A stretch of 64,000 bases of DNA from assembly GCF_000744105.1 (NCBI RefSeq), contig NZ_JQLH01000001.1, forward strand, positions 2,108,001-2,172,000, read 5' to 3'. Positions 1-7,856 of this stretch are shown piece after piece (the stretch's first letter is position 1; every line of letters begins with the position of its first letter). This DNA comes from Maribacter forsetii DSM 18668 (lineage in GTDB: Bacteria; Bacteroidota; Bacteroidia; Flavobacteriales; Flavobacteriaceae). A model generated the notes under the pieces. The model saw only the letters and a list, made by a program, of their open reading frames with translations. It did not search any database and was not told where the DNA came from. The translations under genes were made by a program, and so were the position numbers.

Positions 1-1142
1 TGATTTTCATAAGTCCAAATTTTCAGGGCATTTTGGCATAATTCAAGCGCTAATGGAATTAATTTTAAAGCAGAATCCTTGTCTGCCAGTTTTGCAAGAT
101 GAATTGCTGCGGCAGCACAGTTCTGTTGATACATGGCATAATCCCAAGCAGATTTTTTTGCATTAAACTCATGTTTTAGTTTTGTGTATAGCTTTAATGC
201 TCTTTTTGCATGTGTTATATCATCTATAAGGGTAGACTTTAGAAAATAAGCATTTGCATATGCATTATGGGTATGTAGCCATTTTTTGTAATTTTTAGAT
301 TTGTCAAGGAAGGATATTAATTCTTCAAAAACATCAATGCCCTTATCAATAGTTGATATAAGGTAATTTCTGTTTAACAACTCGGTATAGGTATTTCCTA
401 TATCATATAAAACATCGGCAAAGAACTCTTTATACTTGTCTTTATCAATTAATGATTTAATTTCTTGAAAAGCTATTATTTGTTTTTCAAAAAGAGAAGC
501 ATCGGTTTCACCTTCAATACTTTCTTGTATTAGTTTGCTTTGGTAGTACTTTATATAAGCAAATTCAAATGGTTGTTTAGTTCTATCAATGAAATCTAGT
601 AGTAGTGTTATTCGGTCTATAAATTCTTCATTATTTTCTTCGAATGTGTTTTTAAACAATTCTAATTCCCAAATAAGCAGTTGTTTATATTGAGGTCTGT
701 CATATTGAGCAATAGCATTAAGATAATATGAATTTATTTCACTTATATATTGCTCCACTTCATTTTGGCTTGTTGCAGTATAAGGCAGATAACAAAGTAA
801 CTCTAAAGTAGCTTTAGTAGTTATGAAATCAATTTGCTCAATATTTTGTAAATATGCTTTTAGTAGTTCATTAACTGTAGTAGAAATATAGCTGGTTTTT
901 TCTATTTTTTTTGACAAGCTTAAATTGAATAAGAGCTTGCCATAAGCATTGTCACTATAGGGGATAACGTCGAATTCTGAAAAGAGGGAGTATGTTTTAG
1001 GTGTTTCTGGGAAATGATATGTAGTTGTATTCAAAAACTCTATAATCAATACAGAATTACTGCTAGTTGCTAGTTCTACACTATCGAATGTTTTCCATTT
1101 GTAATCTCCCTTTGTTACTTCTTTACTAAGTTGAGCCAACAT
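1..1142 (-). CDS. Partial hypothetical protein, helical repeat-like
   Basis: An open minus-strand frame runs off the left edge, so the C-terminus is missing. I place the start at the ATG at 1142. The frame stays open and protein-like for about 20 further codons upstream (PIIAVLGKESG precedes the Met), up to a stop near 1213, with a possible TTG start near 1201. The real start may therefore be earlier, or the 5' end may be damaged. The first 80 residues look alpha/beta. The rest is rich in Leu, Lys, Glu and Tyr with paired amphipathic helices of the TPR/HEAT kind. No signal peptide or catalytic motif is visible. I do not recognise the family. It lies beside immunity-like genes, so it may belong to the same accessory island. 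Confidence 0.6.
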   Translation of the reverse strand, partial: MLAQLSKEVTKGDYKWKTFDSVELATSSNSVLIIEFLNTTTYHFPETPKTYSLFSEFDVIPYSDNAYGKLLFNLSLSKKIEKTSYISTTVNELLKAYLQNIEQIDFITTKATLELLCYLPYTATSQNEVEQYISEINSYYLNAIAQYDRPQYKQLLIWELELFKNTFEENNEEFIDRITLLLDFIDRTKQPFEFAYIKYYQSKLIQESIEGETDASLFEKQIIAFQEIKSLIDKDKYKEFFADVLYDIGNTYTELLNRNYLISTIDKGIDVFEELISFLDKSKNYKKWLHTHNAYANAYFLKSTLIDDITHAKRALKLYTKLKHEFNAKKSAWDYAMYQQNCAAAAIHLAKLADKDSALKLIPLALELCQNALKIWTYEN

Positions 1143-1537
1143 ACCCGATTCTTTGCCAAGTACTGCAATTATTGGTTTCTTTTGGAATATTTTAAGCAAA
1201 AAGATAATTTAAAGTGAATTCGAAGTTTTGTGTAGGGTGAATTTAAACAATTTTTTATAGTGCATTTATGTATTGTGCTAAAGTGGGTATTTGATATTGT
1301 TTTCGTAAAAAAATATTTCAATTTTTTTTAACTTGAGAGGTAGTGATTAATGCAGTTATCAGTCTTTTGGCAACTATTTCGTAACCGATTATCCTATCTA
1401 TATTCTATACGTTTAAAAATATAGATTAACCTACTTGGAGTGCAGTGTTTATACTTTATATGCCTGATTTGTTAATGACACTGCCATACTTTTCTTGTAA
1501 GATTAAATCATATTGTTTTATTAAGGTTTTACAGTGG
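1143..1537. other. Intergenic stretch with no recognised feature
   Basis: About 395 bases of AT-rich sequence between the truncated helical gene and the DUF3806-like gene. I see no convincing coding frame, no tRNA, no strong terminator hairpin and no cassette-boundary repeat like those found further right. It probably contains the promoter of the gene starting at 1142. Confidence 0.4.
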
Positions 1538-2008
1538 TTAGGTTAAAATCTGATAATTTTTCTTTGGTTTTTTATTTTCAATACCATTCATCATATTAAA
1601 TAATAGCATAACCGTATTGTCATTACTTCCGTCAAAACCTTCATTTTCATTTAATAAAATTTTTGTCAAAAAGAATAAAGGAGGACAGCAATAATAATTT
1701 TTGGGTGAAACAATATATATGCCCTCAACATCATTTCCGAAATCAATATACTTCCATTTCCAGTTGTACTCTTCAACCACCATTTTGCCCCATAGGGCTC
1801 CTAATTTTAAAGCATATTCTCTTAGGTCTTCTTCTGAATGCTCTTTTAATAAAAGCTTGTCCACATATTCTCGGATCCATTGAACTTTTTCTTTTGGGGT
1901 CTCTGGTTTTGTTGTCACAAACAATTCATTACATTCTTGTTCTTTTTCATTTATGGCATCAACCAAATCTTTTTCAAGTTCTGTTACCTTTAATTTCTGT
2001 TCTTCCAT
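1538..2008 (-). CDS. DUF3806-like small protein, possible immunity protein
   Basis: This is a 156-residue soluble protein. The N-terminal 35 residues are Glu/Lys-rich and probably helical. Around residues 66-110 it has LGALWGKMVVEEYNWKWKYI, followed by a hydrophobic strand and a Pro-rich turn (CCPPLFFLTKIL). That arrangement (LGxxxGxxLVxxxxWxW) resembles DUF3806-type proteins, which often occur among immunity genes of polymorphic toxins. The match is by eye and moderate. There is no signal peptide or membrane segment. The start is the only Met that fits, at 2008. It shares strand with the Imm26-like gene 89 bases upstream. No toxin gene is visible in the window, so an immunity role is only an inference. 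Confidence 0.55.
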   Translation of the reverse strand: MEEQKLKVTELEKDLVDAINEKEQECNELFVTTKPETPKEKVQWIREYVDKLLLKEHSEEDLREYALKLGALWGKMVVEEYNWKWKYIDFGNDVEGIYIVSPKNYYCCPPLFFLTKILLNENEGFDGSNDNTVMLLFNMMNGIENKKPKKNYQILT

Positions 2009-2097
2009 TTGTATATTTATACTTCTTTAAATTCGAATATAATAAGTGTAAGTTTAGGTAGGTGATTTTTCAGTATAGAAATAACTTTTTAATGAAT

Positions 2098-2592
2098 TCA
2101 CATTTCTTCTAAATGCGCTATAATTCTGTCCTCTAAATCTATAGGAAACCAAACCACTGAAAACTCATATTTATCAGACTCTTCGCTTGAAATTGGGGTT
2201 TCTGTCTTAGTACTTAAATCTCTTAATCTAAAATCTTCATCCATACCAAAAACCATTTTTAAGTTTTTATAATTAGAATCTTTATACTTGTCATAGTTTG
2301 TTGGTTGATCAATTATTCGCCACCTCTTTTTTAAGATACCGTCCCAAAATATTTGGATAGGTGAAAACATAATACCGGAATTTATTATGTCATTTATATC
2401 TGAAGTTGCGCAACCAACGTAATTGAATATTTCAACTAAAACAGATGAACTTGTTTCTATAACCCTTCCAAACACAAAATTTTTTGACAAATCTTCGTTT
2501 GTTAGTTTCACTTTCAGTTTCCAATCATCTTTTGGCATAAATAGAGGAATACAGAATATGGAGCCAATAATATGCTCTTTAGTTGTTTTCAT
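2098..2592 (-). CDS. Imm26-like immunity protein
   Basis: A 164-residue protein with the layout of the immunity protein 26 family. It opens with GSIFCIPLFM (the family has G-x-x-F-x-I-P-L near the start) and continues with a strand giving FGRVIETSSSVLVEIF (family pattern GRV followed by VEIF). It ends with an acidic segment and VVWFPIDLEDRI, matching the family's closing P-x-x-x-E-x-R-I. Such proteins neutralise secreted or contact-delivered polymorphic toxins. No partner toxin is next to it, so it may be an orphan immunity gene. The call rests on motif resemblance alone. The start at 2592 gives the expected family length. Confidence 0.6.
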   Translation of the reverse strand: MKTTKEHIIGSIFCIPLFMPKDDWKLKVKLTNEDLSKNFVFGRVIETSSSVLVEIFNYVGCATSDINDIINSGIMFSPIQIFWDGILKKRWRIIDQPTNYDKYKDSNYKNLKMVFGMDEDFRLRDLSTKTETPISSEESDKYEFSVVWFPIDLEDRIIAHLEEM

Positions 2593-2662
2593 TTAATCGT
2601 ATAATCGTATTTAGGAAATTACTTATTAGAACTATATTGGTGATTCATATTATGATTAGCAT

Positions 2663-3796
2663 TTAAACTTTGTATAGGCTAAAACAGCCATAGTCAGTTC
2701 TTACACCCAAGTCTTCATTGATAAATTGAATACTTGCTGATTTCACCGAATGTTCTATTTTAAAACTATCTATAAATGTTTTATTTAAAAAATCATACAC
2801 ATGTACAGTATTCCCTTGTGATAAAACTAATTTAGATTCTTCTTTATTTAAACAAAAATTGACTACACCCTTAAAATAAGCCTGAACATCCAATGCAGGA
2901 TAATCTAACTGTTCATTTTTTTCAATGTCAATATACAATAGAGGTTGGTGGTATTCTTGTTTAAGAATAAGGGTCTTGTCTAATTCTGCAAACATCATTT
3001 TGTCAATACTTTTAAAATCTCCTTTAATCGTTTTCAAATGTTTTTTTGTAGTAATGTCATAAAGTTCAATTTCTCCATGTTTTGTATGTACAGCAAGTAT
3101 ATTTGATGTTTTTGATAAGGCTGCACAAAAGGCAATACTCCCCTTAATTATTTCTACTTCGTAATCTTGTTCAAATAAAATATTATCCTTAAAATCTTTT
3201 ACAACTAATTTTTCATTTGTTCCGTAGCTGTATGAATTATTGGCAATTGATATAAAACTGGCCCACATACCATTTTCCCTATCTGCAATTTTTTTAAAAT
3301 GTTTACTCTCTAAGTTGTAAGTATAAATGTGATGGTCTAATTTTAGTAATAAAGACTTGTTTGTAGAATTAAACTGAATGTCCCAAGGTAAAACATCTGG
3401 TAGTTTTATTTTATGCTTTAAATTACCTAGTTCGTCAATATTAACTATAAAATCATATTGGTTATTTGGGTCTTCATAAGATCCTTGTTGGTAGACAAAT
3501 AAACCTTCTGTTGTGTTAGAAAAAGATAAGCATCCAGAATATCCGCTACTTGTAAAGTAGTGCAATTTAGGTTCTCCAAATTTTGCGTCTTCATTACTTA
3601 GAACAAAACCTTTTTTTAGCATTTCCCATTCCTTTTTATAAAAGAATTTTAAGGCGTCCTCTTCTGTTTTAAAATCTTTCTCGTAAACCCTAGGCTTATC
3701 TATTTTACCAGATTCATATATAACCCTTAAGCCTAAAATTTCAATGTTGAATATTTTATTTAACTCTTTGTTTGTAAATGCGTGTTTTTTATTCAT
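2663..3796 (-). CDS. Beta-propeller protein with WGR-like N-terminus
   Basis: A 377-residue cytosolic-looking protein. Residues 20-65 (a Tyr/Arg strand, then FKTEEDALKFFYKKEWEMLKKGF) resemble the second half of a WGR domain (F-x-s-x-x-A-x-x-F-x-x-x-x-x-x-K-x-x-K-G-Y), which in other proteins binds nucleic acid ends or proteins. Residues 80-377 are repeated short beta segments with phrases such as 'sIANNSYSYGTNEKLVVKD' and 'aVHTKHGEIELYDITTKK', typical of WD40/YVTN-type propeller blades. No signal peptide is present. WGR-like domains linked to repeats are common in predicted toxin/immunity neighbourhoods, which fits the two small genes beside it. The exact function is unknown. Confidence 0.55.
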   Translation of the reverse strand: MNKKHAFTNKELNKIFNIEILGLRVIYESGKIDKPRVYEKDFKTEEDALKFFYKKEWEMLKKGFVLSNEDAKFGEPKLHYFTSSGYSGCLSFSNTTEGLFVYQQGSYEDPNNQYDFIVNIDELGNLKHKIKLPDVLPWDIQFNSTNKSLLLKLDHHIYTYNLESKHFKKIADRENGMWASFISIANNSYSYGTNEKLVVKDFKDNILFEQDYEVEIIKGSIAFCAALSKTSNILAVHTKHGEIELYDITTKKHLKTIKGDFKSIDKMMFAELDKTLILKQEYHQPLLYIDIEKNEQLDYPALDVQAYFKGVVNFCLNKEESKLVLSQGNTVHVYDFLNKTFIDSFKIEHSVKSASIQFINEDLGVRTDYGCFSLYKV

Positions 3797-3947
3797 CTAG
3801 AGTTGTTTTTTATATACTTACATTACTTAGGTTAATTGTAGAGTATAAGTGAAGATATTCATTCTTTTATAAATACAGATTAAACATAGGCTGCGTTTAA
3901 GAAGGTTTATTAAAATTTAAATTGCATTAAAACTTTAATATTAACGG

Positions 3948-3970
3948 TGTCCTATTAGGGGGGAAGCTTA
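3948..3970. repeat. Solo IS3-type terminal inverted repeat
   Basis: The 23-base sequence beginning TGTCCTATT and ending GGGAAGCTTA is nearly the same as the end of the IS3-family element at 44211-44233 (about 19 of 23 positions agree). No transposase or partner end is nearby. It is most simply the scar of a related element whose remainder has been lost. It directly abuts the group II intron remnant, suggesting that an IS-linked deletion removed the intron's 5' part. Confidence 0.5.
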
Positions 3971-4151
3971 CTATTCTCTTCAAAATTCGCATAGGAGCAG
4001 ATGTTTAGCCTATGTCTAAATTAGAAGATAGTGCCAAGGGTGAAAAGAGCCTTGGTTTTATGATTTACGAACCGCCGTATACGAGACCCGTACGTACGGT
4101 GGTGTGAGAGGCGAACTCCGTTCCTAATTAGGGGCGGAGCCGTCTACTCGA
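3971..4151 (+). mobile_element. Group IIC intron remnant, domains V and VI
   Basis: At 4069-4105 there is a classic group II domain V hairpin: ACCGCCGTA pairs with TACGGTGGT across a bulge and short upper stem, with the CGC catalytic triad used by class C introns instead of AGC. It is followed by GTGTGAGAGGCG and a domain VI stem (CTCCG with CGGAG, loop TAATTA region), ending CTACTCGA. No reverse-transcriptase gene or 5' domains are present, so this is a 3' remnant. The intron 3' end meets TTACCCAC at 4152, which is the boundary of the first gene cassette. Class C introns of the 'attC' type are known to insert into integron attC sites in the orientation opposite to cassette genes, as seen here. 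The left limit is uncertain. Confidence 0.75.
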
Positions 4152-4660
4152 TTACCCACTTTTTCTTTTGTTTTTGTATCCATTATTTGGAGCAAAGTAG
4201 GTATTCTGTAATTACCATGCATTGATTTTATATATTCATAGGCTAAATCTAGTTCAATCCCAATTACTGATACATAAAGAGGTTTTTTACTTTCTCCTCT
4301 CAAAAGTGCTTTAGAATTTAGCTTATTTGAGTTATAACCTGATTTTGCTACTCCAATAATCGGAATTTTTTCACTTAACTTTTCATACAAATGTCCCCCT
4401 AAACCATATTTCCCATTATCGTCTAGTATAACATAGCCATCAACAATAATTAATTCAACCTCAATTAAGTTGATTTTTTGCAACAAACTTAAGATACATG
4501 GCATTTCTCTTTTATAGAATGAACCTGGTTCATATTCCGCTATTCCTTCAATTATTTCACTATAAATCTCAATAGGCTTATCATCTTCCCATTTATTAAA
4601 GCCAACACCAATAGTTTTTGCTTTATTATCGTAGTAATAAGTATCAAAAGCAATAATCAT
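4124..4660 (-). CDS. Endonuclease V homologue with intron-derived tail
   Basis: A 178-residue protein aligning with endonuclease V, which nicks DNA (or RNA) 3' to deaminated purines such as inosine. Visible family features are D6 in IAFDTYY, E52 in YEPGSFYKREMP, D74 in IIVDGYVIL, GLGGH, IPIIGVAKS, PLYVS, MHG and RIPTLLQIMD with D161. All the metal-binding acids are therefore present. It is shorter than the usual 220-230 residues. The last nine residues (after KEKVG) are encoded by the group II intron's domain VI, so the native stop was lost at the cassette boundary. Its start overlaps the stop of the upstream dioxygenase gene by ATGA, implying translational coupling. A true nuclease is likely, but whether the tail matters is unknown. 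Confidence 0.8.
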   Translation of the reverse strand: MIIAFDTYYYDNKAKTIGVGFNKWEDDKPIEIYSEIIEGIAEYEPGSFYKREMPCILSLLQKINLIEVELIIVDGYVILDDNGKYGLGGHLYEKLSEKIPIIGVAKSGYNSNKLNSKALLRGESKKPLYVSVIGIELDLAYEYIKSMHGNYRIPTLLQIMDTKTKEKVGNRVDGSAPN

Positions 4661-5448
4661 ATTTGTCCTTCTTTTTTTGGAATAATTGTATCTGCTTTAC
4701 TTAGAGTGAAATTTATCTTAGGGTAAATAAAATCTATACTTCTGTTTTCTTCTCCTCTTAATCTAAAATATACTTTTTTTTGTTCATCATTCGCTAACTC
4801 TAATAATTCACCATTAGTGAAATAGGGGAGGTTGTCTTTAAATTTAATTAATGTTTTAGATTCTCTAAAAGTTATACCAAGCCATTTGTTTTCAGACTTT
4901 AAAGGTTTTTGTTTGGGGACTTGCTCTAAGATAATTTTATGAAAAAACTTTGAATTAGCGGATAGTGAAAATAAAATAAAGGAATTATGTGTTAATGAAA
5001 CTTCAAACTCTTCATCAGTCGTTTTGTCTTTAACTTTTAATTTTCTAATACTTTGTTCCGTTAATTCACTTTGGTTTTCATAGCAAGAAAAAAGACCTAT
5101 ATATGAGTTGTCGGCTAGGTCTAAACATTGGTCAGAGTGGTATTTCATTTTAGTATAACTCGAATCATAAATTTCTATTAAGGCGTTATTGAAATTAATA
5201 GAAGGTAACTTGTCCAGTTTATCATTTATACGATTTGCAATTATATTATGTATTGAAGAGAAATCATGTGCTGGAATATTATATTGAGTTGTTGTTCTAA
5301 CTATAGGAATACCATCATCACTAGTTTTTACTAGATGATTTCCAAGTCTTCCTTTTCCAACATTTTCAAAATCAACACTATTGGATAATTCATGAAAGAG
5401 ATTATGTTCAAACGACAGCGTTATTTTTATAAATTCATTTTCATCCAT
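4657..5448 (-). CDS. AlkB-like 2-oxoglutarate/Fe(II) dioxygenase
   Basis: I choose the ATG at 5448 (protein begins MDENEFIK) rather than an upstream Met, because the upstream one overlaps the preceding gene. The result is 263 residues. It has the double-stranded beta-helix iron site: H104-x-D106 in MKYHSDQ, H170 in SKFFHKI and R195 in LGITFRESK, the last being the 2-oxoglutarate-binding arginine in AlkB-type order. The strand before HxD (NNALIEIYDSSY) matches the AlkB phrase N-x-x-L-x-x-x-Y. Members of this fold oxidatively demethylate nucleic-acid bases or hydroxylate proteins. It lies 22 bases after a second dioxygenase gene and overlaps the endonuclease V gene, so the three probably act on one substrate. 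Confidence 0.7.
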   Translation of the reverse strand: MDENEFIKITLSFEHNLFHELSNSVDFENVGKGRLGNHLVKTSDDGIPIVRTTTQYNIPAHDFSSIHNIIANRINDKLDKLPSINFNNALIEIYDSSYTKMKYHSDQCLDLADNSYIGLFSCYENQSELTEQSIRKLKVKDKTTDEEFEVSLTHNSFILFSLSANSKFFHKIILEQVPKQKPLKSENKWLGITFRESKTLIKFKDNLPYFTNGELLELANDEQKKVYFRLRGEENRSIDFIYPKINFTLSKADTIIPKKEGQI

Positions 5449-5470
5449 TTTTAATCTGAATAAGTATAGT

Positions 5471-6694
5471 TTAATAAATAGGTTTTTTATAATCACCAGA
5501 ATTCATACTGAAATGAATTTTTCCATATTCTACGTTCTTTTCAGTTTTATTTTCTTTGTAGTAAGAATCTCTTAAATCTTCCATATTCTTATCATTCATC
5601 TGCTCTAATCTAATTAAATTTTTGTTTTCTTTTATAAAAATTTTACTATCCTCATATATAGCTTCTAGACTTGAACAACGAATTACATATCCCATTCTAA
5701 TTGGAATTTTATCAATATTTAAAACCGAAGGTCTTATTTCATGTGTATAAAGTCTATTTGTAGAAAGTGGAATTGAAAAAACTGAATTTGGATATAAGGT
5801 TACGCTAAATTCCTTTACTAAAGTTTCATCAGTTATTGTATTTTTTAACTTAAAAAGAAGTCGTGTTAATCCGCTTGATTTTTTATAAATCCAGTCAAAT
5901 TCATCTGTTTTTGAAGGTGATAAATGCTCAAAATTAGTTTTGTCGTAAAAGGTACAAAAAGTAATTAGTCCTTCTTTTGACATGTCTTTTGTTTTATCTG
6001 AATGAGCGCTAATTTTTGCTTTTACTTCTTTTGAGTTTGAATCATTTTTTTTGTTTAAATAAATTTGTGCTAGAACATGATTTAATTTTGTCTTTTTCTC
6101 GAAATCAAACTTAATAGCTTCGTTTAATGAATCAATAATTAGATTATCAGTTGTTCTAAAATTATCCGTTGGACCAGTTAAATTACTTGAACACCTTAAT
6201 AAGTGAAAATTTAGTGATTCCTTTTCACCTTTTATTTGTTTAGTCACTCTGCTTAAATAGATTCCTTTTCTTAAAGCCATTGATTCCTTGTTCGACTCTG
6301 TTAAACTTTGGAATTCATGCTCTGATTTTATTTTGGTAAAGAAATTATCGTTACCGAAAAATCTTCTGTAAAAAACACCAGCATTATGAATATTTATTGG
6401 TACTTGTCCAAGACCAATTATAGAAAAGTTTTCTGTTGCTAAATTTTCATAATTTGAAGATAATTCTCTGATTATATATACTATACTTATTTCGTGTTAT
6501 AAATCTTTACAATCTCCAATTACAAAAAGTCTTATTACCTTTTGAGTGTTTGGGATTTTTTCAAGGCTTTTCACAACGGTACCACAAAAGTTTTTTACCA
6601 AATATTGTAAATCTTCAGAATTATCATTTTGAGATAGGTCTATTAGATAATTTTTATTTTTAGATATACTATTTTCAAAATTAAATTTGTTCAT
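5471..6694 (-). pseudogene. AlkB-like dioxygenase gene split by in-frame TAA
   Basis: Two open segments, 6497-6694 (65 codons) and downstream of it to 5471, are in the same frame and separated by one TAA at 6497-6499. The sequence right after the stop is clearly coding (IIGLGQVPINIHNAG, VFYRRFFGNDNFFTKIKSEH) although it has no ATG until 6280. The intact product would be about 407 residues. Its C-terminal half carries the iron site H-x-D in KISAHSDKT, H in RLYTHEI and R in IPIRMGYVIR, as in 2-oxoglutarate/Fe(II) oxygenases, and it is distantly related to the next gene. Either this is a nonsense mutation (or sequencing error), or only the C-terminal part from 6280 is made (269 residues, with all three iron ligands). 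Confidence 0.65.
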
Positions 6695-6720
6695 TATGTT
6701 CAGAATCTGTTTTTATAATT

Positions 6721-6857
6721 GTGGGTAACGTTTATGTATATGGAAAGTTGCGGTTTTGTGTGCGAGGATTTTCCGAAGGAAAATCAGACGTAACAAAATA
6801 AACAACGACCTTTATTTAAGCTTAAAATAGCAATTTTTTATATATTGTGTTAGCCAC
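6721..6857. repeat. attC-like site 1
   Basis: The site begins GTGGGTAAC (complement of the cassette start at 4152) and ends GTTAGCCAC, the start of the next cassette. Between them, TATGTATATGG...AAAGTTGC on the left pairs imperfectly with GCAATTTTTTATATAT on the right. Smaller hairpins such as GATTTTCC/GGAAAATC lie in the middle. Its length of about 135 bp is within the range of attC sites. Confidence 0.6.
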
Positions 6858-6862
6858 GGTAC

Positions 6863-7615
6863 TTATTTCCACCATACTGTAATTCCGTCGAATTTTGCTG
6901 TGTTCGGAATTTTCGATTTATCAATTCCTTTTCCATTCCACCAATCATCTTGAAGATCAGTTTTCTTAATACTGAACCAAGCATTGATATGTTCAACATC
7001 TAAAACAATGTGTTCCATATCAGGTGAAATTTTATCTGTTGAATAATATTTTTGTAAATCTCCAAAAGTTGAATTCAAACCAATGTTTTCGATTGTTTTA
7101 AACCTATTATCTAAAATCGAAATTCGGTTGATTTTTGAGTTTGTATTACCGTTTTGTTTTGGCGTTAAAATCAATATTTTTTTTCCGTTCGAGTCATAAA
7201 TTTCATAATCGTCATAAGTATCATCTGCAAATTCTCCGTATCCAACTTTTTTCTTAATCTGATCTTTCGGGATTGTATTATAAACATCAGAAACGGTCAT
7301 TCCTTTTGAGAAAATTCCAACTCGGTTTTCGGAAATGTGAAAATTATCAAAAGTATAACCACTTAGTTTTTTAACAGGCTCTTTTATCTGTTTTTCTTTT
7401 ATATCAGTTTTCTCAACTTCTTTCGGTTTAGATATTTCAATCTCTTTTGAATCAGAGTTTTGTTCTTTTTTTGTCAATTCCAATTCTCTCTGCAAAAGTT
7501 CATTTTCTTTTTCGAGCAGTTCATTTTCTTTTTCGAGCAGTTCTTTTTCTTTTTTCGATGTCGAATTACAACTAATTAATAGTAAAATAAAAATGGCTCC
7601 TAAAATTCTCTTCAT
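6863..7615 (-). CDS. Coiled-coil lipoprotein
   Basis: A 250-residue protein with a lipoprotein signal peptide (MKRILGAIFILLLISC, Cys at 16). A Glu/Lys/Leu coiled coil of about 40 residues built on a repeated seven-residue unit KENELLE follows, then a Lys/Glu-rich linker. A C-terminal globular part of about 160 residues (SGYTFDNFHISENRVGIFSK onward) has small beta strands and many Asp/Tyr residues. The C-terminal part resembles secreted beta-rich flavobacterial proteins of unknown function. I do not recognise a family. It is the only gene in its cassette. Its left boundary (GTTAGCCAC) does not match the core at its right side, so the cassette may be a mosaic. It is probably anchored to a membrane facing the periplasm. 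Confidence 0.7.
   Translation of the reverse strand: MKRILGAIFILLLISCNSTSKKEKELLEKENELLEKENELLQRELELTKKEQNSDSKEIEISKPKEVEKTDIKEKQIKEPVKKLSGYTFDNFHISENRVGIFSKGMTVSDVYNTIPKDQIKKKVGYGEFADDTYDDYEIYDSNGKKILILTPKQNGNTNSKINRISILDNRFKTIENIGLNSTFGDLQKYYSTDKISPDMEHIVLDVEHINAWFSIKKTDLQDDWWNGKGIDKSKIPNTAKFDGITVWWK
7499..7540 (-). repeat. 21-bp tandem repeat in coiled coil
   Basis: Two perfect copies of a 21-bp unit (beginning TTCATTTTC on the plus strand), followed by a partial third, encode the KENELLE heptads. Copy-number change here would lengthen or shorten the coiled coil by whole heptads without breaking the frame. Confidence 0.75.
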
Positions 7616-7647
7616 AATTTTGTCTTCGTATGTTCGTTAATATACAT

Positions 7648-7850
7648 GGTTTACAACGTCTCCGTATATGAAACGTAGCGTGTAAAAAGACGCTATCGTT
7701 TCGGATTAAACACGAGCCGAATTTTTAAATTTTTCTTTTTATCTTAATTTTCTCAAAAAGCCAAATTTAAAAATTTGGCTGTCTTTGCAAATACACACAA
7801 ACCTCTCGGAAAGCCTGTAATAGCTATGTTTTATATACATTGTTACCCAC
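7648..7850. repeat. attC-like site 2
   Basis: It starts with TTTACAACG and ends at GTTACCCAC. The outer arms GTATATGAAACGTAGC and GCTATGTTTTATATAC are complementary at 14 of 16 positions. An inner hairpin pairs AGCCAAATTT with AAATTTGGCT. The whole 200-bp site is related to site 6 (11750-11949), sharing GTAGCGTGTAAAAAGA, ACACGAGCC-like and TAGCTATGTTTTATA stretches, so the two belong to one repeat family. It probably also places a transcription stop or start between cassettes. Confidence 0.65.
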
Positions 7851-7856
7851 AGTACT

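Noticed and set aside
1663..2061. Plus-strand open frame opposite the DUF3806-like gene
   Set aside because: Composition is that of a shadow frame and it overlaps a better-supported minus-strand gene.
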